Source: Bradyrhizobium sp. OK095 (GTDB taxonomy: Bacteria; Pseudomonadota; Alphaproteobacteria; Rhizobiales; Xanthobacteraceae). Taken from it: a stretch of 64,000 bases of DNA. The notes below the pieces were generated by a model. That model had not been told where the DNA came from, did not search any database, and was given only the letters and a program-made list of their open reading frames with translations. The position numbers were made by a program, and so were the translations under genes. Below are positions 27,250 through 35,848 of this stretch, one piece after another (position 1 is the first letter of the stretch; every line of letters begins with the position of its first letter). The stretch is from the NCBI RefSeq assembly GCF_900109945.1, contig NZ_FOBX01000001.1, positions 992,001-1,056,000 of the forward strand. The letters run 5' to 3'.

Positions 27250-27696
27250 ATGAAGCGAGTTTTGGTTGTTGGGGGCGCGCTGCTGCTCGGCATGGGCGCG
27301 GTTTGGGCACAGCAGGACTCCGTCAAGGAGGTCCAGACCCTGATGAAGGGCAACGGCAAGAATGCCGGCGCGGTGGCGGCGATAGTCAAGGGCGAGAAGC
27401 CTTACGACCAGGCCACCGTCGATACGGCCCTGGCGCAGTTCGAGGAGACCTCCAAAAAGCTGCCGAACCTGTTTCCGGCCAGCGCCAAGGGCATGAAGCC
27501 CGAGGGCGACTACAGCGCCTCGCCGAAGATCTGGGAGGACAAGGCCGGTTTCGACGCCAAGGCCGCAGGTTTCGGCAAGGTCGTCAGCGAGGCCAAGGGC
27601 AAGATCAAGGATCTGGACTCGCTCAAGGCGACTTTCCCCGCAATCGGCAAGGAATGCGGCGGCTGCCACGAGACGTTCCGCGTGAAGAACGGCTGA
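27250..27696 (+). CDS. Cytochrome c' (class II c-type cytochrome)
   Basis: A 148-residue periplasmic cytochrome. The signal peptide (MKRVLVVGGALLLGMGAVWA) ends near residue 20; the mature part is an Ala/Lys-rich four-helix bundle with the heme-binding CGGCH very near the C-terminus, the hallmark of class II cytochromes. Such proteins bind NO or act in electron transfer. It lies 88 bases after the CoxL-like gene, and the gap contains a short GGCCCCA/TGGGGTC hairpin around 27197-27215. It might accept electrons from the molybdoenzyme, but this is inference. Confidence 0.92.
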   Translation: MKRVLVVGGALLLGMGAVWAQQDSVKEVQTLMKGNGKNAGAVAAIVKGEKPYDQATVDTALAQFEETSKKLPNLFPASAKGMKPEGDYSASPKIWEDKAGFDAKAAGFGKVVSEAKGKIKDLDSLKATFPAIGKECGGCHETFRVKNG

Positions 27697-27702
27697 GGTT
27701 TT

Positions 27703-27739
27703 TGTAGCCCGGTTTGCGCGAAGCGCAATCCGGGCTACA
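27703..27739. repeat. REP-like palindrome (TGTAGCCCGG...CCGGGCTACA)
   Basis: TGTAGCCCGG at 27703 is the exact reverse complement of CCGGGCTACA ending at 27739, with an inner TTGCGC-GAA-GCGCAA hairpin. The same family of TGTAGCCCG palindromes is seen at 61966-62034. I recall very similar intergenic repeats in Bradyrhizobium genomes. Confidence 0.8.
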
Positions 27740-27753
27740 GGGAATTCGGAAAG

Positions 27754-27781
27754 GGCGGCTGCGAGAGCAGCCGCCTTTTTT
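27754..27781 (+). terminator. Intrinsic terminator of the cytochrome c' transcript
   Basis: GGCGGCT pairs with AGCCGCC across GCGAGAGC and is followed by six T residues. It is 57 bases downstream of the cytochrome stop codon. Confidence 0.85.
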
Positions 27782-27950
27782 GTTGCGCGACCATGGCCGC
27801 GAGTCGCAACGCTGCGCCGCAGGAAATTCTGCCCGCAAGCCCTGACGGATTGCCGTTGGAGCAGCTATCTTCACGCCAACCGCGGCGACGTTGATGTGAG
27901 CTGTCGGACCCAGCGCCGCGGGCACTGAATCAGGAACAGCGAGACAGGCC

Positions 27951-29234
27951 ATGGCAAAACCGTTCCCGTCAAAAACCCACATCGGCAACCATATGCTGCA
28001 TCCGGAAACCCTGATGCTGACCTATGGCTATGACCCGCAACTGTCGGAAGGCGCCATCAAGCCGCCGGTGTTCCTGACCTCGACCTTCGTGTTCAAGACG
28101 GCCGAGGACGGGCAGGACTTTTTCGATTTCGTCGCCGGCCGGCGCGAGCCGCCGGAAGGGATGGGCGCGGGGCTCGTCTATTCGCGCTTCAACCATCCCA
28201 ACAGCGAGATCGTCGAGGACAGGCTCGCGATCTACGAGCGCACCGAGAGCTGCGCGCTGTTCTCGTCCGGCATGGCGGCGATCTCGACCACGATCCTGGC
28301 TTTCGTCCGCCCCGGCGATGTCATCCTGCATTCACAGCCGCTCTATGGCGGCACGGAAACCCTGCTGACGAACACGCTTGCGCGCCTGTCGATCGGCGCC
28401 GTCGGATTCGCCGACGGCATTGATGAAGCGGCGGTCAGTCAGGCCGCGGAGGAGGCGATGCGCAAGGGCCGGGTCTCGATGATCCTGATCGAAACCCCGG
28501 CCAACCCGACCAATGGCCTGGTCGACATCGCGATGATCCGCCGTATTGCCGATTCAATCGGAAAGGCCCAGGGGCACACGCCGATCATCGCCTGCGACAA
28601 TACGCTGCTTGGTCCCGTGTTTCAGCGGCCGATCGAGCACGGCGCGGATATTTCGCTGTATTCGCTGACAAAGTATGTCGGCGGCCATTCCGACCTGATT
28701 GCAGGCGCTGCGCTCGGCGCGAAGGCAATCATGAAGGGCATCAAGCAGCTCCGCGGCGCCATCGGCACCCAGCTCGATCCGCATTCCTGCTGGATGATCA
28801 ACCGCTCGCTCGAGACGCTGAGCCTGCGCATGGAAAAGGCCGATGCGAATGCGCGCCTCGTCGCGGACTATCTGCGCGACCACCCCAAGGTGGCCAAGGT
28901 CCACTATCTCGGCCATCACGAGGACGCCTCGCCCGCCGGCCGCGTGTTCGCGCGGCAATGCCTGGGGGCGGGATCGACGTTCTCGTTCGACATCGTCGGC
29001 GGCAAGGCGGCGGCCGTGAAATTCCTCAACGCGCTGCAAATCCTCAAGCTGGCGGTGAGCCTTGGCGGAACGGAATCGCTTGCGAGCCTGCCTGCCACCA
29101 TGACCCATTCCGGCGTTCCCGCCGACATCCGCCAGAAAATCGGCGTGCTCGATTCCACGATCCGGCTGTCGATCGGCATCGAGAACCCGTCGGATTTGAT
29201 CGCGGATCTCGCCCAGGCGCTGAACGCGGCTTGA
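27951..29234 (+). CDS. Cys/Met-metabolism PLP enzyme (cystathionine gamma-synthase/methionine gamma-lyase family)
   Basis: A 427-residue fold-type I PLP enzyme. [17 protein letters not shown] (phosphate-contacting Tyr/Arg), [37 protein letters not shown] and the Schiff-base [15 protein letters not shown] are all family hallmarks. The C-terminal [18 protein letters not shown] and RLSIGIE complete the motif set. Reaction could be cystathionine gamma-synthase, O-acylhomoserine sulfhydrylase or methionine gamma-lyase type; the family is too uniform to decide here. Monocistronic, between a terminator and a convergent small gene. Confidence 0.9.
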   Translation: MAKPFPSKTHIGNHMLHPETLMLTYGYDPQLSEGAIKPPVFLTSTFVFKTAEDGQDFFDFVAGRREPPEGMGAGLVYSRFNHPNSEIVEDRLAIYERTESCALFSSGMAAISTTILAFVRPGDVILHSQPLYGGTETLLTNTLARLSIGAVGFADGIDEAAVSQAAEEAMRKGRVSMILIETPANPTNGLVDIAMIRRIADSIGKAQGHTPIIACDNTLLGPVFQRPIEHGADISLYSLTKYVGGHSDLIAGAALGAKAIMKGIKQLRGAIGTQLDPHSCWMINRSLETLSLRMEKADANARLVADYLRDHPKVAKVHYLGHHEDASPAGRVFARQCLGAGSTFSFDIVGGKAAAVKFLNALQILKLAVSLGGTESLASLPATMTHSGVPADIRQKIGVLDSTIRLSIGIENPSDLIADLAQALNAA

Positions 29235-29241
29235 GCGCGCT

Positions 29242-29631
29242 TCACAGCGGATTGGACGCGCGGCACGCCGACATGATCGCTGCGGCAGCCTCGTTGCTCT
29301 GTGCACCCGAGAGCTGCCGCACGAGGCAAACATAATAACCCTTGCTGGATGCGTTCAGCAGGGAATCCCCGTTGACGACCAGCCAATTGCAGGCCGAGCG
29401 GATATACTGGACCGCAAGCGGCGATCGCGTGTCGCGGATGGCGGACAGCTCGCATTGAGCCTGTCTTTCCATGTCGGATTGCGCGACGACTGGTCCTGAG
29501 AACGAAAGAACCGTTGCGGCAACGGCCACGGCCGCCAGAATATGCGATGGTGCATGAGCAGGCTTCCGGCAGGCCCCTTGGTGCGATAATTTGCCAGGGA
29601 AGGCGGGATAAATCTCGTTGGGAGTGGTCAT
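29242..29631 (-). CDS. Hypothetical secreted protein
   Basis: A 129-residue protein of unknown function. I start at ATG 29631 because an AAAGGGA ribosome-binding site sits about eight bases upstream; the frame is open ten codons further. After about 30 polar residues comes a hydrophobic segment (HILAAVAVAATVLSFSG) and an AQ-type cleavage site, then a mature part of about 80 residues with four Cys that may form two disulfides. It is convergent with the PLP enzyme gene, seven bases apart. Confidence 0.65.
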   Translation of the reverse strand: MTTPNEIYPAFPGKLSHQGACRKPAHAPSHILAAVAVAATVLSFSGPVVAQSDMERQAQCELSAIRDTRSPLAVQYIRSACNWLVVNGDSLLNASSKGYYVCLVRQLSGAQSNEAAAAIMSACRASNPL

Positions 29632-29721
29632 GTTGCGTCCCTTTGCTCTGGAGGCGATCATAAAGAGTCAGGTCGATGGCACAATGGTGGGCGTCGTCGC
29701 ACAGCCAAGGTCCCGCCTCTC

Positions 29722-30342
29722 ATGAGCGGGTCATCCCGATTGACGCAGCTTCGCGCGCGGGTTGTCGCGCTGGCGCGGGCCCAGGACCCCTACGCTCACA
29801 TCTTTGCGGGCAAGGAGTTTCGGCGCGACTATGTGGCGGGGCGCACGATGGTCTGGAGTACGCTCTTCAGCGATATGCGCGATACGACGTCCCGAGTGCT
29901 GGAGATCGGCTCCAAGGAGGGGCGATCCGCACTGTTCTGGCTCGCGTTCTTCGCCGGTGCGCATCTGACCTGCGTGGACCTCTTCCCGGAGGAGGACGGC
30001 GAGCGCTTCGACCGTAATCTTGCCGCCTATGGTCCGCGCCTTCGCAAGATCGTGGGCACCTCGATCAAGGCGCTCGGTAGCTTGCGCGAAGAGAACGCGG
30101 TGTTCGATTTCATCTATGTCGACGGCAGCCATCAGCGCGACGACGTGATGATCGATTGCCTCGGCGCCTGGCGCCTGCTGCGCGTTGGCGGCGTGATGCT
30201 GATGGACGACTACACGTGGAAGCCCGACAATCCCGACGCCGAACGGGTTGCGCCTGCCGTCGACACGTTCCTCGCCTGGCACGGCGATGCCGAAGTGATT
30301 CTGAAGAGCCATCAGGTCGCAGTGCGGAAGCGTCCCGCCTGA
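29722..30342 (+). CDS. Class I SAM-dependent methyltransferase
   Basis: A 206-residue Rossmann-fold methyltransferase of the Methyltransf_24 type: VLEIGSKEGRSALFW is the SAM-binding motif I with acidic second-strand residue in LTCVDLFPEEDG, FDFIYVDGSHQRDDVMID is motif IV with the typical DGSH, and LLRVGGVMLMDDYTW follows. Related small methyltransferases occur in surface-glycan and cephalosporin-hydroxylase-like families; the substrate is unknown. Confidence 0.82.
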   Translation: MSGSSRLTQLRARVVALARAQDPYAHIFAGKEFRRDYVAGRTMVWSTLFSDMRDTTSRVLEIGSKEGRSALFWLAFFAGAHLTCVDLFPEEDGERFDRNLAAYGPRLRKIVGTSIKALGSLREENAVFDFIYVDGSHQRDDVMIDCLGAWRLLRVGGVMLMDDYTWKPDNPDAERVAPAVDTFLAWHGDAEVILKSHQVAVRKRPA

Positions 30343-30355
30343 GACATGGGGAATC

Positions 30356-30383
30356 GAAAAGACCGGACTCGCGTCCGGCCTTT
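30356..30383. terminator. Bidirectional terminator between methyltransferase and CHRD genes
   Basis: AAAAG, CCGGAC, a TCGC loop, GTCCGG and CCTTT form a short hairpin flanked by A and T runs on either side. It lies 14-40 bases after the methyltransferase stop and just beyond the stop of the convergent CHRD gene. Confidence 0.6.
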
Positions 30384-30406
30384 CCGAGACGAAGCGGCGT
30401 TTTCGC

Positions 30407-30823
30407 CTACTTCGTCACCTGACCGCGGATCTCGCCGCCCGGATTGGCCGCGGTGTGAATGTTGACGTAGAGCTTGCCGGCGAGCAGGTCGGAGGCCTGC
30501 GCGTCGGTGAGCGTTGCCGAGCCCTCGACCGGGCTGTTGGCGGCGCCCGGAATTGGGACCGCGACGCCGGCGTTCTTGCCGGTCTCGGCCGGGCCGTGGA
30601 AATGGGCCGCGGTGGCGGGGCCGGACAGGCCGGAATAGCTGAGCTTCCAGGACAATTTCTTGCTGGCGGCGTCATAGTCCAGATCGGCCGTTCCCGTGCC
30701 GCTGCTGGTGGTTGCCGGCACCTCGGACTTGGCGTCGAGCGTTGCTTTCAGCTTTTCGGCGCTGGCCGAGCCGGTAAAGGCAACGGCGCCGAGCGCGAAT
30801 ACGGCGATGACGGTTTTGTTCAT
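30407..30823 (-). CDS. CHRD-domain secreted protein
   Basis: A 138-residue exported protein. ATG 30823 is preferred because it starts a clear signal peptide (MNKTVIAVFALGAVAFTGSASA). The mature part is one CHRD domain: LDAKSEVPATTSSGTG, LSYSGLSGPATAAHFHGPA and the terminal YVNIHTAANPGGEIRGQV are the diagnostic strands, with the His pair of HFHGPA and the IHT/NPGGEIRGQ end. CHRD domains are Ig-like beta-sandwiches of uncertain role, common in bacterial envelopes. It is divergent from the diheme cytochrome gene. Confidence 0.88.
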   Translation of the reverse strand: MNKTVIAVFALGAVAFTGSASAEKLKATLDAKSEVPATTSSGTGTADLDYDAASKKLSWKLSYSGLSGPATAAHFHGPAETGKNAGVAVPIPGAANSPVEGSATLTDAQASDLLAGKLYVNIHTAANPGGEIRGQVTK

Positions 30824-30967
30824 AACATTCTCCCTGGTGGCCTGGTTGAGCTGCCAAACTTCCAACAGCCGCCGTTTCAGTTTATTCCCGTTACCGCGGG
30901 GGATTGCCTAAATTCTTCGTGGCTGGAGCCGCGCGGATATCGGTCATAGGCTCGACCCAACGCGTGG

Positions 30968-31906
30968 ATGGACCGAATGTTGCAACGAACAATTCTGGCG
31001 GCGCTGTTTGCAGCGATTGCCGCTGTCGGTGTCTATTGGTGGCTCAGCGCGCCGGTGGTCGCCGCCGTCAACGCCGGGCCGGCCCATGTGCCTGACCTCG
31101 CCAATGGCGAGGTGATCTTCAACGCCGGCGGCTGCGCGTCCTGCCATGCCGTTCCCGACCAGCCCGATCGTCTCAGGCTCGGCGGCGGGGTCGCGATCAA
31201 GTCGCCGTTCGGAACGTTCTACGCGCCGAACATCTCCTCAGATCCGACCTACGGCATCGGCAAATGGAGCGAGGCCGATTTCGTCAACGCGGTCATGCAC
31301 GGGGTCTCGCCTGGCGGGCAGCATTATTTCCCGGCCTTTCCCTACACCTCCTACCAGCACGCCAAGCGCGCGGACGTGCTCGATCTCTTTGCCTATCTGA
31401 AAACGCTGCCGGCGGTTGCAGGAAAAGTGCGTGATCACGATTTGCCCTTTCCGTTCAATATAAGGCGCAATGTCGGCATCTGGAAATTCCTGTTTCTGGA
31501 CGGCAAGCCGTTCGTCGCCGATGGCGGCAAGTCGCCGCAATGGAATCGCGGCGCCTATCTCGTGAATAGCTTTGGCCATTGCGCCGAATGTCACAGCCCG
31601 CGCAATGTGCTGGGCGGCATCATCTCGAGCGAGTGCTTTGCCGGTGGGCCCAATCCGGAAGGCGAGGGATGGGTGCCGAACATCACGCAGAAGCGCCTTG
31701 GCGAGTGGAGCGTGAAGGATATCGCCTATTTCCTCAAGACTGGCGAATTGCCCGACGGCGACAGCGTCGGCGGCGCGATGACGCGCGTGATCAAGAATAC
31801 GTCGCAATTGTCCGACGACGACCTTGCCGCGATGGCGGATTACCTGAAGTCGCTGCCACCGGTGGACGGTCCGCCGCGACCGAAGCGCAAGGAGGGCGGC
31901 GCCTGA
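30968..31906 (+). CDS. Diheme cytochrome c, membrane-anchored
   Basis: A 312-residue protein with an uncleaved N-terminal helix or signal anchor (LAALFAAIAAVGVYWWL) and two cytochrome c domains with heme sites CASCH near residue 57 and CAECH near residue 203. This matches the cytochrome subunits of flavin- or molybdenum-dependent periplasmic dehydrogenases (alcohol or aldehyde dehydrogenases), but no dehydrogenase gene is adjacent. It may take electrons from an enzyme encoded elsewhere. The C-terminus is charged and Pro-rich. Confidence 0.88.
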   Translation: MDRMLQRTILAALFAAIAAVGVYWWLSAPVVAAVNAGPAHVPDLANGEVIFNAGGCASCHAVPDQPDRLRLGGGVAIKSPFGTFYAPNISSDPTYGIGKWSEADFVNAVMHGVSPGGQHYFPAFPYTSYQHAKRADVLDLFAYLKTLPAVAGKVRDHDLPFPFNIRRNVGIWKFLFLDGKPFVADGGKSPQWNRGAYLVNSFGHCAECHSPRNVLGGIISSECFAGGPNPEGEGWVPNITQKRLGEWSVKDIAYFLKTGELPDGDSVGGAMTRVIKNTSQLSDDDLAAMADYLKSLPPVDGPPRPKRKEGGA

Positions 31907-32048
31907 CGCAGGCCCTTTCCAATTGACACGCAAGGGGCGCGCCCGCATGTTTTGTTGCCGGTTGAGAATTGGAATTGCGTCACGATGGGTTGTCTGGTCT
32001 CTGCGCGAGTAGTGCCTGTTGTTTCGACGCGTGATTGTACCGGGTCGG

Positions 32049-33680
32049 ATGCAGTGGGCCTCGCGGTTCAACCGTTTGGTTGAGATGGCGCGCACAGCAA
32101 AGCTCCCGACCGTGCTCCATGGGCGTTTCCTGACGCTGTTTCGGGCCGCTCTCGGACAGGGGCAGACCGCTGTCGACGCCTATCGGAACTGGCGCGCCTC
32201 CGAGCCGCTGGAGGCTGCCGACGAGATCGTCTACCGCACCATGCCGTTGCTCGTCGCCACGGTCGACAGGGCCGGAATTGTCGATGCCGATACCAAGCGG
32301 ATGCGCGGCGTCGTCAAGCATGTCTGGCTGTCGAACGCGACGCGGGTGCGCGATCTCGTCGAGGCCAATCGAGCGCTCGAAAGCGCCGGCATCGCCGCGC
32401 TGCTGATCAAGGGCGGTGCGCTGTTTGCGCGCGACGAGAGCTACATGGCGAAGCGCATGACGGGGGATTACGATCTCCTGGTTCGCCGCGTTGAGGCGCA
32501 GCGCGCCATCGAGGTGCTGCGGCAGGCTTCGTTCCGCAGCCATGGCATGAAGGTCGAGCTGTTCTCGGAGTCCGATTTCGACCGCGACATCCATGCTGTC
32601 GCGATGTCGCGCGCCGGCTTCAGCCGGGCCATCGACCTGCATTGGCGCGCGATCTTCTGGCTCGACGACACCGGTTTCACCGAAGAATTGTTCAGGACCG
32701 CCGAGCGGGCGAAGCTGCTGACCCATGACGTGTTGATCCCGGGTCTTGCCGAGCAGCTGGCGATCGCGGCCATGCGGCCGGAGCCCGCCGATCAGAAGGA
32801 GATGGTTTTCCGGGCGCTCGAGGTCGTCCACGTGCTGGAAAACTACGGCGACAAGGTCGATTGGGATCGCTTCCGCTCGATCGTGACGCGTTACAACGGC
32901 AGCCTGTTCGCGGCGCAATTGCTCGACGTCGTCGCGCGGGAGATGCCGGCGCTCGTGCCGGATGGTCTGGTGGGCCAGTTGTGGCACTACGGTCCGCCCG
33001 GGAAATCCGTCGAGATCGCGGTGCGCAGCGTGCCGCGGGCGCAGCGCACGCAATGGCAGCAGTTCTGGGTCGCCTTCTTCGCGGCGTTGCGCGCGCAGTT
33101 CAAGGCGCCGTTTCGCGGGTTGGATTGGCTGAGGCTGCCGGGCGCGGCCATCGCCGCGTTCGACGCCAGCGTCATGCATTTCCCCTTGTTTCGGGACGCG
33201 ATCCTGAAGCGGGTCTGGCAGCAGGCGGCCGATACGCCGCATCCGCGGCGCGGAAAAGGCGTCTGGTTCGGGCAGGGGTTTTCCATTCCGGAAGACGAGG
33301 GGCGGTGGACTGATCATCAGTTCGCGGTCATCGACGTGCCGATCGACGGACAGGCGCAGACGTTCGCTGAGGTCGAGCTAGGCGTGATCCCGTTCCTGCC
33401 GCCGGGCACGGAAAGCTTTCGCTTTGCGGCCTATACCGGGACCGGTGAAGTGTTGCAGATGATTGCGGGGCGCAACGATCCGATGCCGTTCAAGCTGACG
33501 CTGAAGGCGAAGATCGTCGGCACAGGCGAGCGGAAGATCGTCGTTGCGTTGCGCATGCTCGATACCGGCCGTCCGATGGATATCGGCCATTCGATCGACC
33601 ATCGCCTGCTCGGATTGTTCGTGAAGTCGGTGTCGGTCAACGGCGTGCCGGTGTTCACTCCGGCGGCCGCTGCGCCTTGA
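32049..33680 (+). CDS. Uncharacterised nucleotidyltransferase family protein (NTP_transf_5-like)
   Basis: A 544-residue protein. LLIKGGALF near residue 120 and TGDYDLLVR with Asp140 and Asp142 match the Gly/Asp-x-Asp motif of the Pol-beta-type family called uncharacterised nucleotidyltransferase. A helical middle part follows, and the last 180 residues are beta-rich and unrelated to known transferase parts. Start is uncertain: ATG 32049, or TTG 32019 further upstream. Its 3' end overlaps the convergent GT2 gene by 26 bases. Related nucleotidyltransferases occur with PqqD and HprK-like proteins, as here, which suggests a common pathway modifying a peptide or glycan. Confidence 0.75.
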   Translation: MQWASRFNRLVEMARTAKLPTVLHGRFLTLFRAALGQGQTAVDAYRNWRASEPLEAADEIVYRTMPLLVATVDRAGIVDADTKRMRGVVKHVWLSNATRVRDLVEANRALESAGIAALLIKGGALFARDESYMAKRMTGDYDLLVRRVEAQRAIEVLRQASFRSHGMKVELFSESDFDRDIHAVAMSRAGFSRAIDLHWRAIFWLDDTGFTEELFRTAERAKLLTHDVLIPGLAEQLAIAAMRPEPADQKEMVFRALEVVHVLENYGDKVDWDRFRSIVTRYNGSLFAAQLLDVVAREMPALVPDGLVGQLWHYGPPGKSVEIAVRSVPRAQRTQWQQFWVAFFAALRAQFKAPFRGLDWLRLPGAAIAAFDASVMHFPLFRDAILKRVWQQAADTPHPRRGKGVWFGQGFSIPEDEGRWTDHQFAVIDVPIDGQAQTFAEVELGVIPFLPPGTESFRFAAYTGTGEVLQMIAGRNDPMPFKLTLKAKIVGTGERKIVVALRMLDTGRPMDIGHSIDHRLLGLFVKSVSVNGVPVFTPAAAAP

Positions 33681-34335
33681 TCGCCTTGCGCAGCGCCATC
33701 AGCGTCTGGAGGTTTTGAGCCTCCGTATTGGTGCGGCCGCCATTGCCGAGATGCAGTCGGCGCCGGACGACGATGTCATCGACATGGGCGGTTTTCATCC
33801 CGCCCTGCTTGGCGTGACCGAGCCAGGCGATGAAGAAGGTCGCCGGCAGCGTCTCGTCGAACGGGCCGGCCCGGTCGAGCGCAGCGCGGTGGATCAGCAT
33901 GCATTGCTTCAGCTCGCCCGGCATGATCTCGACGGCGGGCTTGATGCGCGCGCGGTGCTGTTCCGGCACATCGGGGCTGACGAATTGCTGCACCTTGCCG
34001 AACGCGGCCTCGATGCCGCCGTCATGGTCGAGCAGCGCCAATTGCAGTTCAAGCTTGCGCGGGGTCCAGAGGTCATCTGCATCGCAGAAGCCGATCAGCT
34101 CGCCGCGTGCGCGTGCCAGGCCCTTGTTGACGGCGACGGCCTGACCGCTGTTGGCCTGGCTGAGCGCGACGATGCGACCACTGAAGCCATCGAGAATGCC
34201 GCGCGTGCCGTCCGTGGAGCCGTCATCGATGACGATGACCTCATCGGGCGGGACGGTCTGGCCGAGCACGCTCTCGATCGCCTCGGCGATGTAGGCCTCG
34301 GAATTGTAGGCGGCGATGACCACGGAGACGCGCAT
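33655..34335 (-). CDS. Glycosyltransferase family 2
   Basis: A 226-residue GT-A transferase: VSVVIAAYNSEAYIAEAIES at the N-terminus, VIVIDDGSTDGT, NSGQAVAVNKGLARARGE and GFCDADDLW with the metal-binding DxD. It is short, near the catalytic-core minimum, with no membrane segment. It is the last gene of the minus-strand run PqqD-HprK-GT2, six bases after the kinase stop. Donor and acceptor are unknown. Confidence 0.85.
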   Translation of the reverse strand: MRVSVVIAAYNSEAYIAEAIESVLGQTVPPDEVIVIDDGSTDGTRGILDGFSGRIVALSQANSGQAVAVNKGLARARGELIGFCDADDLWTPRKLELQLALLDHDGGIEAAFGKVQQFVSPDVPEQHRARIKPAVEIMPGELKQCMLIHRAALDRAGPFDETLPATFFIAWLGHAKQGGMKTAHVDDIVVRRRLHLGNGGRTNTEAQNLQTLMALRKAIKAQRPPE

Positions 34336-34341
34336 GCGGCC

Positions 34342-35334
34342 TCACAGCCGTTCCAGCTGGTGGGCGAAGGCCGCAGGAATCTCCATCGGCGCGGTGCCGG
34401 TGTCGACGAAAAACACCGGCGCGAGGCCTGCGATCTTCGCGACCTTGTCGGCGATTTCGTTCGGCCATCCCGGCAATTCGTAGGCGGTGGTCGGCAGCAG
34501 CGCGCGAAACGCGTCCGACTGTTTTGCCGGCGCAAACTCGGGAGACGCCGCGCCACGCCGACGCGGGATGAACGTCGCGCGCAGCCTGCCGCCGCCGATG
34601 CGGTCGCCGAGACCGGCGAGGCTCAGCTCGTGGCGCGGCTCGCCGTTGAAATCCGAGACCGCCGTGGTTTCGCCGATGAAATTCTGAAAGGTCTCGACGA
34701 GGGCAGGGCGCAAGCGCGCCGAGCAGAACAGCGGCTCGATCTGGCCGGTGGCGCTGTTGACCGCGACAAAGTCGTCACCCGCATAGCGCCAGCCGGCCTT
34801 GGTGCAGGCCAGCGCCGCCGTGGTCTTGCCGCTGTGGCCTTCGCCCGCGAGCAGCGTAAAACCTGCGTCGTGTCCCACGGCCGCGCCATGGACGGCGCAC
34901 CAGGGCGTGTCGTGCATCATGGCATGGATCAGCGAAATCGCCGGACGGCTGCGGATCCAGGGCGGCGCGTCGCCCTTCGGCAGCCAGGCAATGCCGCGCT
35001 TTGCGGTGAGATCGACCGCATAGAGCACGGGAATGACGGCGGGCTGCCATACCGAATAGATGCCGTCCTCGATCAGCAGGCGCGGCTTCTCGGCCGCCTC
35101 CGGCACCAGCGCGGAGAGATCATGGTGGGCGGCGGTTATGACGCGCAGGTCGAGATCGATCGTGCTGGGCGTGGACTGGATATAGGCCGGCAGGAACATG
35201 CCGGCCAGATCCTGTGAGGCAAAGCCGATGTGCATGCCGAACGGGCCGCAGCGGGCGTACGCTTCGACTGGCACCGACGCCGTCTCGGCGAAGATCGCCG
35301 CGATCTCCTGCCGGATGAGGCCGCTAGCTTTCAT
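34342..35334 (-). CDS. HprK-related serine kinase-like protein
   Basis: A 330-residue protein. The P-loop GEGHSGKT is at residues 164-171 and is preceded by AVHGAAVG with His149, the arrangement found in HPr kinase/phosphorylase, where HG lies just before the P-loop; WRYAGDDFVAV follows like the HprK catalytic Asp region. The first 150 residues are a separate domain not seen in true HprK. No HPr or PTS gene is nearby. In lasso-peptide clusters such HprK homologues phosphorylate a peptide C-terminus. ATG 35334 overlaps the PqqD-like gene end by 11 bases, so coupling is tight. Confidence 0.78.
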   Translation of the reverse strand: MKASGLIRQEIAAIFAETASVPVEAYARCGPFGMHIGFASQDLAGMFLPAYIQSTPSTIDLDLRVITAAHHDLSALVPEAAEKPRLLIEDGIYSVWQPAVIPVLYAVDLTAKRGIAWLPKGDAPPWIRSRPAISLIHAMMHDTPWCAVHGAAVGHDAGFTLLAGEGHSGKTTAALACTKAGWRYAGDDFVAVNSATGQIEPLFCSARLRPALVETFQNFIGETTAVSDFNGEPRHELSLAGLGDRIGGGRLRATFIPRRRGAASPEFAPAKQSDAFRALLPTTAYELPGWPNEIADKVAKIAGLAPVFFVDTGTAPMEIPAAFAHQLERL

Positions 35335-35758
35335 GAGGCTCGCGCAGCGGCCAGCCTTCGTCGCCGGCGTCATGCACGGGATCCATCAGCAGCAGCTCCC
35401 TCAGATTGTCGAAGCGCTGGAATTCCGGGGCGACGAATGCGCCCGACAACACCGGCGCCCAAGCCTCAATGGAGGCCTCACTGCGCGCATCGGCTACGCC
35501 TTCGGCGATGAGCCCTTCCGCCAGCATGCTGTCGACGAAGGCCTGCACCTGTTGTGTGATGGACGGCACATCGCCAGCGGTCGCGGTCGCGACGGCGCTG
35601 CCGATCTCCTCAACCGTTCGGTTGGCCTTGAGGCCGAGCCAGACTTGCGCGGCGCTGCCGTCGAGGTTGTAGTAGACGCCGTTCTGATAGTTGGCGAGCA
35701 CCACTTCACTATCAAATTGCTGGCTGATCAGCAGCGGCACCGACGTCGTGAGAGCCAT
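35324..35758 (-). CDS. PqqD-like peptide-chaperone family protein
   Basis: A 144-residue protein: the first 90 residues show the PqqD fold features SEVVLANYQNGVYYNLDGSAAQVW (the strand-turn with conserved Asn/Gly then the helix), followed by a helix with VEEIGSAV and a C-terminal helix DSMLAEGLI. PqqD proteins bind precursor peptides for radical-SAM or other modifying enzymes. No radical-SAM gene and no PQQ genes are present; the partner is the HprK-like kinase directly downstream. A 50-residue tail of unknown role extends the domain. Confidence 0.78.
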   Translation of the reverse strand: MALTTSVPLLISQQFDSEVVLANYQNGVYYNLDGSAAQVWLGLKANRTVEEIGSAVATATAGDVPSITQQVQAFVDSMLAEGLIAEGVADARSEASIEAWAPVLSGAFVAPEFQRFDNLRELLLMDPVHDAGDEGWPLREPHES

Positions 35759-35848
35759 GACTTGCAGTACTCAGTTCAATTTCAACGGCCGAACGCTAGC
35801 ACAGGCGGCCGGCTGCGCAACCATGCGGCTTGCGCCAAAGGCGGGCAG

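Noticed and set aside
31923..31951. TTGACA-N17-CATGTT as a sigma-70 promoter before the nucleotidyltransferase gene
   Set aside because: The -35 is perfect but the -10 is weak; kept out of the feature list for lack of support.
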